64,000 bases of DNA from NCBI GenBank assembly GCA_050084515.1, contig CM114272.1, forward strand, positions 59,706,001 to 59,770,000, in the 5' to 3' direction. The stretch is from Blasia pusilla. Lineage: Eukaryota > Marchantiophyta > Marchantiopsida > Blasiales. This document shows positions 55,900-64,000 of this stretch, piece by piece (position 1 is the first letter of the stretch; every line of letters begins with the position of its first letter). The notes beneath the pieces were generated by a model. The model made no database searches, was not told the DNA's origin, and saw only the letters and a program-made list of their open reading frames with translations. The position numbers and the translations under genes are program-made.

Positions 55900-57500
55900 A
55901 TCTCTTAACTTTGTAAAGAGGTTAATTAACTTTTGATCATACAAGGCTCAAAATCCCCATGAAACTCAATAATTTGGTTTGTCAACACCCACCTTATTGC
56001 GCCATATAGACTTAACACTCACTTAATGAGTTCTTATGCTACTCCTTCAGTGCACGCACTTTGTCCAAAAATGAAACCAACTCTATCTCCTTCAAAAAGT
56101 GTTTTGACAATCACTAATACATAATAGATGTTACACTTAGTCAAAGATAAAGGTCCAAAAAATCCAAAATCCACAAGTAACCTAAATAATGATTTGCTAT
56201 GCACCTGTGGATTTGGATCATTAAAGAATGCTTGTACTCTATTGCACACCTTATATTTGGCCAAAAAATTTGTTCATCTCACTACATGATAGTAGTCTAT
56301 AAAGTATGTTCCACCGTCAATATTATACTTAGAGTAAGCTATAATTCCATTTCATTCCAAAATTACCCAATGTATTTTAGGCTTGGTGCACCAACTATGC
56401 TTGCTGCAAAGGATGAGGCTTTCACACTCTTCCATCGATAGAGACTTGTACAATATGTATGCCCTTCCGTTTGAGTTTCTCAAGGTTTCTAAAGATCTCA
56501 CCCCCAATATGCTTGCTATGATAGTAGAGCATAGATATCCTTAGATCACTTCATCTTCATGGATATCTCGACCACCTATTTCATCCTTAATAGCCAACAA
56601 ATATTCATAAGTCTTCATCTTACTTCATCGTTGAATTCAATGTTATGTGATCCTTCATAACACCAAACCGTAAGTAGGTAGATACCTACCATGCCATTGA
56701 GCTATCAAAGCATCTTGTTGACTAAAGCATAGTTTATGACTCAATCCATGCGCTTACAATAGGATGCATGGTATGGGTTGATGCAACACCTAAAAATTAT
56801 ATTCTTGTGGTAAAAGAGCATATTAGGAAAGCTTGCCTAGCTATAAGCTTGTTGGATTCCATCAATAAGTGGAGTGGTTGATGCTAAGTGGTGAGAGTAA
56901 GTGATCACCAAACAAATAGCGTTTGAAATATGTCATGGTCTATATTGCATGTAATTACTCTCCCTAATACAAACTATGCTTTCTCTCTTTAACTTTTTTA
57001 AGCTATTAGTAGAAGACAAAGAAGTTAAAAATAAGGAAAATTTTCCAACATGATCTAATCCAATCAGTATCTAGTTTGAAAGGCCACCTCCTCACTAGTT
57101 TTCTCAAGATGGAAGTTTATGTGAATCAATCCTTGAGATGCTCTAAAGCTCTCTTTCGCTCATCTCCATACACCCACTCATACATGATCCATCTTTTTCA
57201 TCATAATAAGATACTTTGATTCATAATTTCACTATTTGATGCATCCCTAAAAAAAGTTTTCCAATCCCATGAAGGCACTTAATTGACTTATGTGCAGGAT
57301 GTGGAATGTGTGAAATGGCCACAATCGGTTTATATTCAATTCCTAAGCCATACGGATACAGTATGTGGCTTAGATACTCAATCTTATGAGAGAAGATCTT
57401 GCATTTTCCTAGATAAAACTTCAATCCACATAATTGAAACCATCAAAACACCTCTATAATATTTTTCCCATGCTCACTACTAGGGATGAGGGAATATAAA
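55900..57500 (-). mobile_element. Very decayed gypsy pol of the same lineage as the DNMT element
   Basis: Minus-strand remnants in pol order: RT thumb at 57470-57221 (KFYLGKCKIFSHKIEYLSHI, then YPYGLGIEY, matching LKLHPGKCKFFYNQIEYLG and GGLGVQQ of the DNMT element), an RNase H end near 56800 (ALLPQEYNF, compare ALLLQEYDF) and integrase at 56264-56034 (VCNRVQAFFNDPNPQVH, then LVDFGFFGPLSLTKCN, compare DFAGPLPLTERH). Many GC-to-AT changes. Bounds approximate; no LTRs found. Confidence 0.6.
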
Positions 57501-57997
57501 TAGCTATTTTGAGCGTAAATTTTTGGAAATTACAAATATTCCATGAGTGTAATGCACGTGAAATTTTTTGAGTACACATCATGCATGTCTTTTACAAAGT
57601 TTTTTAGAGTGTGTTGCAATTGTGGATTTTCTTTTAGTATTTTGACTTTACAAGTCCTAATACTTTATGAGTGATGGGACTTGCAAATTTTCTCCAAATT
57701 TCTTTTTGTGAGTCTCCCTCCCAAAAGTATGTTGATTGGTCTAGAAAGGTGAAGCAAATCATAAGGAATAAAACACCCAATTTTGGGAGGAATGCAACAA
57801 CAAAGTTTCTATCAAAAGAATACATACCAAGGTTGGGGATTTGAAATGAAGGGAGTATGTGCTAGATATGGAGGAACCACAAACTTTCAAAGAGTACGAC
57901 CAAAAACTAGAGATATTGAAGTTCTTACTTCAATATCTCTAGATCTCTAAATATTGGATTACACTTTTTTCCACTTCATTGAAATCTTCTATGGGGG

Positions 57998-58396
57998 AGG
58001 AAGGTCCTTGATTGATGACCTATCATTGATGTGCTTCTTCTTAGATCCATTCACATGTAGTGAAGTGTAGCCTTTTCAATGCAACCTCATGAGGCCTCCA
58101 AAACACATCCAACCTCCTCTTTGTACATGGCATAATCACTCCCACCATAAAATCAAGAAACAATGGGATGAGGGGTAAGCAAAGACTTATGAGAATTTGC
58201 ATGAGATCATATTGACAAAAAATTCAATGAAATTTCCAATGAGGAGAAAGTAGGGGCAGGGGGAAGGTCAGAGATTGGCAATTCATCATTAATGTGCCTC
58301 TTCTTAGGCCTATTTGTAAGTTGTGAGTCAAAGGTTGCTTGGTCCAATCTCAAGAGGCCTCCAAAGGGTAGCCCACCTCCTCTTTGATCACAATGA
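57998..58396. repeat. Diverged tandem pair, about 262-bp spacing
   Basis: ATCATTGATGTGCTTCTTCTTAG and GAGGCCTCCAAAACAC...CAACCTCCTCTTTG (57998-58130) recur at 58260-58396 as ATCATTAATGTGCCTCTTCTTAG and GAGGCCTCCAAAGGGT...CCACCTCCTCTTTG. No known product in either strand. Confidence 0.5.
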
Positions 58397-61300
58397 CAAA
58401 AGAATCACACGTACTACATTCACTATGTCTATACAATGGTCTTGCAAAGAACTTGTGAATGACTTAAAAAATGCAGAGATCATTGGGTAACTCACAACCT
58501 GTGTCTGATTTCCTACTTTTTCTGCTTGAGTTACACACGAGTCTCATAGGCTCAACGAGTTGAATGTTAGTAAATCCTCTCAAAGGAAAGTGTCCATCCA
58601 CTCTATGTTAGATACAAAGGTGGTTGCGCATATGTAAGGCTGATACCCATGTTTTTGAATATGCTTGATGTGACCCAGATAATGTGGGTCCCACATATGT
58701 ATGAATCTCCTTACAAGCCTTGATTGTGCTATTTTTTTAATTTTCTTGGCATGAGGCTAAGGAAGTGCCTACATGCCCGCCCACACCCTGCCACTTATCC
58801 TTGTAGGGGATGGCATTGCCCTTTCATCCTCTTCAAAGGATGAGTTGGAGACCGAGAGAAAGATTAAGTATCTATTAAGGTGTGACATGCAAGTTTCACA
58901 AAAGTTAACATGTCCTTTTTATGGACTTAGGTTGGAGGTAGTCTATTGAAAATAGTTGAGGACCACCATCTACCTAAGTGCACTTAATTATGTGCCTTGC
59001 GGGTATGCCATGAGGGTGGAACTAGTAAGAGAGCGAATCGATGATATTGACATTCCATATTGGTATGAAGTTCATAGATTGGTTGGTACATGAGGGTTTT
59101 TGTGTGTAGAGGTAAGATACCCCACACCAATTCTTGAATCAAGTGTGATTCATGTACCAAAACATTTCATTATTGGAGTGTACATACAAGTGCACCATTG
59201 CTTTGGTAATTGGATCTCTTGATATGCACGTTTTGATTTCATATGCTTGTGTATGGATGAGTTTATGCTTCTTTTGACATAAAAATTGAGAAGCTTGATT
59301 AGAAACTAGGGCTGAGTGGAGGGGAGGATGGTTGAGGCTACATATTACGTGAGGCCATGTTCTATATATCTAAGTTGTTGGATCACCTTCACATTGCTAC
59401 GCCAATGGTACACACATCTAGGATGATGGATGATGAGAAAGATGGTGATGATTGTCACAACGATAAGAAAGCATACTAGGCCTATACAAGGGTAAATTTG
59501 ATCAAGATACGCCGCTCCTAGACACACATGTTTATTCTAATGAATACCTTATGTATGATAGAATGATTCAGCTAGCATGACATGAAGAGGAACACATGCC
59601 CCATTAGGAATATCAACTAGATTCCCTTGATATAGAACCTAAATGATTGATATTACTCAACGATATCTTTTGAGAAGAGGACATTGCAAATTATCCTAGA
59701 TTGAACCTTGACATTGTGGAGATAGTCAATGATCCTCTTAGCTATACTAGGTGATTAATGCAATTACGAAGGGATGGTTGGAAATTTTGGATTAGAGCAA
59801 GGTGTAGAAACTCAAGAAAGTGGATTATATTGCACATTTGATCTGAAATCCAAACATCAAGTCACGACAGAAACATTGTTTCAGGGGAGCTCCCATATTT
59901 TCTAGTTTTGGAGGAGGTATTAGAGTTGGACTTGCACACCTTCCAAGTGATGGTCTCCACTTGATACCTCTTCTTGGCCTAGTGCCCTCAATCATTATAG
60001 ATCATTGTGGTGTGTTTAGGATGGACACCAATATTACCAATGTGATGATAGAGACAACAAGAAACCCTTTATCATTCTGTTTAATTCAATTTGAATGTAA
60101 AATTATGTAGAGTCGTTGAAACATTGACATTACTCTTGCCAACTCAATGTAATCCTGGGACCCTCTAACATAGATAAGTCATGCATACCAATTGCAAAGG
60201 AGCTCTTGCATCTCTTTGCAACTTAATGTATCTAATGTTATTCTCTAGCTCTCAACTTGGGTATAGAATTAAATGTCAATTCTTTTAAATTTAGATTCAT
60301 CTTGAGGGAAAACTTGAAAGTAAATAACCAATTCTTCTCTATAAGTAAGTTCTACAATGAATAGGGATTTAATCTTCTCTGTCACTTATTTCCATCTTTC
60401 TTAGTCCAAAATTTTCCTTCTCTTTTGTTCTTTTCATATTGAATAGACTTCATATCTCAATTCAAACCAAAGATAAAGGCGATTTCTTTAGCAACACAAA
60501 AGATCTTCAAGCCTTTTGGATAAATCCAATCAATTCTCATGACCCTTCTTTAATTTGATTATCCAAGGGAAGCCTAAACCATATAAAAAATTATCTTCAA
60601 TTTAATTAGAGCATATAATTGTGTCCCTAATCAAGCAGTCTATCCAATTTGTAGTAACCATAGGGTTCAATCTCCTCAATTGTGAGCCTAATCTCTTCTT
60701 AAGAGTCATACCCCTTCAATTCCTACCTCTTTGTAGTCTTGATCCACTTAAGTTTTTTCCATTAAGAAGAACTTCCTTCTTCTTTATTCTCTAGTTCTTC
60801 ATACCATCCAATTCTTCAATTAAATCAAGAAGTTCTTCATAAAAACCAAAAAAAACCATGTTCTCTCTTCATATAGAACTTCTCCTTTTAATTTCTAATG
60901 AGAGTATAATAATTTTGGTTGAATTAGAAAACATATGAGTTGGTATGAGTTAGTCATTACTATGTAACGTCATGAGCACTATTAGATGTGTGATGCTCTC
61001 GTATAATGGCCTTAAAAATCTAATCTAGGGACTTCTATGTGATGTGGACTATAAGCCAGATACGATGCATTGGTTGCCATTAGTCACCGTACTTGCATCG
61101 TATCCCACAAAGTCAACTTATGTCTCTTATGACCTTCTCTTGTTGATCTTATCCTAAACCACTACCTATACCATCTCGATAGGAAAGGGATACCTAATTG
61201 CAAGTTCTGAAGAAGTCACTTATATGGAATGTATCTTATGTTGCCCTGCCATCTCGAGATTGAAAAATTTCTATGTTAAGTTGTTGAAGTCCATCGCTTG

Positions 61301-63020
61301 AATCAATATATAACCTCAAGATGTCAATTCTACTATCACACTTGTATGAAACCCCGTTGTGTTATCTGATAGTCTCCCGTTGGCACTAGGATCCACCAAC
61401 TACTATCCTCAAGCATTTCAAACCAAGCCAAGTTTTCCCTATTTATAGGCATGAGAGGAAAGATGACATAGTCGCTTAAATTTCTTGCAATAAACTCACA
61501 ATATTTACCTTTCTCCACAAGGTTTGGTCATCCTTTCATACTACAAGAGGCCAATAATTTTATTAATTTCCAAATTTTATATATTTCTTGAAAAAATGAA
61601 ATAGAAACTTGTTAAAATCACACTCCATAAATTCAACATTCCAATCACACAAGTCAAATAATGCAAGAATAAAAAGCTTTGTACATATAGAAAAATTTGT
61701 ATAAAAGAGAAAATTATGTCTCAAATCCTATCTACGTGCCTAGTGTGCACCTAATGTGCCATACATATAGGGCTATGTTGGACATATTCAAGTTCAAATG
61801 CCCGAAGAAGTCCCAATTGATATTTTCGTTTCCCACGTCTCGCCAATACCAATAGCCACTCTAATAAGATTGCTACCGCAAGATCCAATGCAGCAAAGAC
61901 TACTATAGAAAGGCCCATAGAGTGCGCCATCTGATGAGGACCTTCTACTTTGCCTTAGACCAGCTACACATTTTGTAAGGCTTATCTCCCTCTCCTCCTC
62001 TTCCTCCTTCTCCTTCTTCTCCTCCTCCTTGTAGTAGGATCCATCATCTGAATTGTCCTCTTCTCCACTAATCCAATCTGTTTGAACCGTTCCTTTTATG
62101 GATTTGAGTTAGGTTACAATCACACACAGACCTATCATCACCTTTCCTCCACACCTTGGCATTTGTGCCATGGAGCATACCATGTTGCACCCAAAATAGA
62201 AAGTGGAGATAGTAATTTTGTTAAAAATATCTATTTGGAAGATGCTCCTTGTCATTACGTAGTAGAGTTTCAAGAACTCACCATGGATGCTAAAATAGCG
62301 TGGTTCCAAAAGATATCATGTCAAGTCTTCTAGCCCCGCCTTACTTTATTGATAATTTGAGAAGGGGAGAAATCCCCATACCTTAGAAATTGTACAAAAA
62401 AACACAAGACACTCAACATGATGCTTCTTAAGCCCTTAGCTCCACATTAGTAGTAGCCGTTGTTGCCTACAGGCCGTAGCCGGCCCGACCTCTCGGTGCA
62501 TCGCCTCTATACCTTATACTAATTTACATGGTAGTAGAATTAGAGTTGGTTGTAGACCGGCACCTTGTATTTGGGAAAGGTGTACAAGTACCTCCTCCAT
62601 GTAACTACTCGCACCTCCTACTTTTGGTGATCTACCATGTGAAGTGCATGTTGATGTGCGAGAATCCATGACACAGATTGCTCCACTAATATGGAGATGT
62701 ACTTTTCAACAATATTACTCTAACAAGGGGTCAAACTAATACCCTACCCAACAACAAAATCCGCTAAGGAGTCAAAATATTTCCCATCCAATTTTCTTCT
62801 TAAACCACTTCTAAAACGATCTTTACACTTATGCCCAAATAGGAGACAAAAAATGAGAAAAAAAAAGCTAGAAATGGTATGTGCTTTGCCACATCTAAGA
62901 GGAAAAAAGACTAATTAACTAATGGAAAATTTGTAGGTGAATAGTTAGAAATAAGGTCTAAATGGAGAGGCATAGAGTACAACATTGCACAAAAATAGAC
63001 AAGTCGATCCATCGGACAAA
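58397..63020. other. Long AT-rich region without supported genes
   Basis: Only short frames without domains (for example 61518-61336 minus and 62082-62333 plus). A CTCCTCTTCCTCCTTCTCC pyrimidine run lies at about 61990-62035. The base composition resembles the decayed gypsy pieces to the left, so this may be the remaining upstream part of that element degraded beyond recognition, but I cannot show it. Confidence 0.4.
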
Positions 63021-63520
63021 CATGCCCGGCCTGCAACCGGGCTCACCTCCGAACCCGCACCCGAGTTTGCCTCGGAGCCCGCCACCTAGACCCAGACTGA
63101 CGGAGCCCGCACCGATTGTGTGGCCCATAGGACGGGCTCTAGGCGGGCAGGTGTGGGCTCTAGGCAGGCTTTGGACTAATTGGGCACAAGCTTTGGGCGG
63201 GCACGTGCCGGCTCAAGGCTGATTCGACGCAGGCTAGGGCGAGCACGTGCGGGCCATAGGCGGGCAAGCGCGGGCTGAGAGCTGATTGGGCGCATGCTAG
63301 GGCAGGCAGGCGTGGGCTAGGGTGGGTAGATGCGGGCTCCAGTTGGGCAGGTGCGGGCTCGAGGCGGGCTTGTGCGGGCAAGCGCGGGCTCAAGGCTGAT
63401 TGGGTGCGGGCTAGAGCGGGCAGATGCGGGCTCAAGGTCCTGCATGCGGGCCCAAGATTGGCCGCGAGCCCACATCGAGCCCGCCCCAAGCCGGGCTACG
63501 GACCATGCAATGGGTGTGGA
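63020..63520. repeat. GC-rich minisatellite (GCGGGCTCAAGGCTGATTGG type)
   Basis: About 0.5 kb of imperfect repeats built from GCGGGC(A/T), TGCGGGCTC(G/A)AGG and GGCTGATTGGGCGC(A/G)GGCTAG words, sharply GC-richer than its AT-rich surroundings. Open frames on both strands here are consequences of the repeat and should not be read as genes. Confidence 0.75.
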
Positions 63521-64000
63521 CTTGGATGTGGGCTCGAGTGCAGGCCCCAGGTACCAAAGCCTCCATGGGCATGTCCGTCCATAGGACGGACATGGACATA
63601 TTCGCGGACACGGTCTTTGTCCGTGTGCAACCTTGATAGGGGATGAGTCACGTCATTCTCGATTTGCGAGTCAATAAGAAGTCCATTATCACAATAAATT
63701 GTGAGTATTGTAAGGTTCTAGTCCAAGTCTCATGACTTAGAGGTTTTTTCCAAAGCGATTGCAAAGAGTCGTACTAGGTTATGGCTCTCTCGTGCGCATA
63801 CACATCACTACACAATCCACATAGCTAGTCACATCTACACAACACCAATCTTCCCAACACACAAACAAAATGAACTCATGTATGTACATTGAGACCATAC
63901 AATCGCCCCCTATATAGCTGGCAATGGAGTCCCCCTAACTCTAGATAGCGGACATCATATCTACCTAACATGATCTACTACTCTTTACACACCTAGCATC

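Noticed and set aside
62962-63646. Pro/Gly/Arg-rich proteins at the right end
   Set aside because: They are products of the GC-rich minisatellite read in several frames.

Overview
This window looks like transposon-dominated, AT-rich nuclear DNA of a land plant, with no convincing intact host gene. The support is plant-type Ty3/gypsy and Ty1/copia retrotransposons with an initiator-Met-tRNA-like primer binding site (TGATATCAGAGC), a plant-style Mutator-like (MULE) transposase remnant with spliceosomal introns, and microsatellite and minisatellite arrays. The gypsy element at 6.9-16.9 kb belongs to a lineage I associate with streptophyte algae and seed-free plants, so a bryophyte, lycophyte or fern is my inference. 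The species cannot be fixed from the sequence alone.

Layout. 1-1.9 kb: no recognised gene. 1.9-6.5 kb: a decayed minus-strand Ty3/gypsy copy (5' LTR at 5504-6509, dead reverse transcriptase, internal deletion of zinc knuckle and protease). 6.9-16.9 kb: a plus-strand Ty3/gypsy element, the highlight of the window. Between its protease and reverse transcriptase it carries a DNMT3-like C5-cytosine-methyltransferase domain with motifs I, IV, VI, VIII, IX and X recognisable, and its integrase is followed by a C-terminal PHD finger. Its order is LTR, leader, gag (CCHC), protease, DNMT, RT, RNase H, integrase, PHD, truncated LTR. 16.9-23.8 kb: repeats and unidentified sequence. 23.8-28.2 kb: a degenerate minus-strand Ty1/copia element. 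28.2-34.8 kb: mostly unannotatable AT-rich DNA with a roughly 210-bp tandem repeat at 31.6-32.1 kb. 34.8-45.9 kb: a DNA-transposon district, with TIR-bearing fragments at 34.8-35.9 and 44.5-45.9 kb on either side of a MULE transposase pseudogene and a BED-type zinc-finger ORF. A short motif resembling GGTGGAATGGnTTCC recurs throughout this district. 46.6-55.0 kb: a young minus-strand Ty3/gypsy element with two near-identical 1.03-kb LTRs, interrupted in its integrase by a 1.4-kb solo-LTR-like insertion containing about 71 CA repeats. 55.0-64 kb: AT-rich DNA with badly decayed pol pieces of the DNMT-element lineage at 55.9-57.5 kb and a GC-rich minisatellite at 63.0-63.5 kb.

How it fits together. 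Almost every coding segment serves transposition and almost all are broken. In the DNMT element many of the lesions look like C-to-T or G-to-A transitions (CAG to TAG, CGA to TGA, Asp to Asn), the pattern expected from deamination of methylated cytosine. A retroelement that carries both a DNA methyltransferase and a PHD chromatin reader suggests the element could mark its own copies or choose its chromatin target. This is inference. The domain content is read directly from the sequence.
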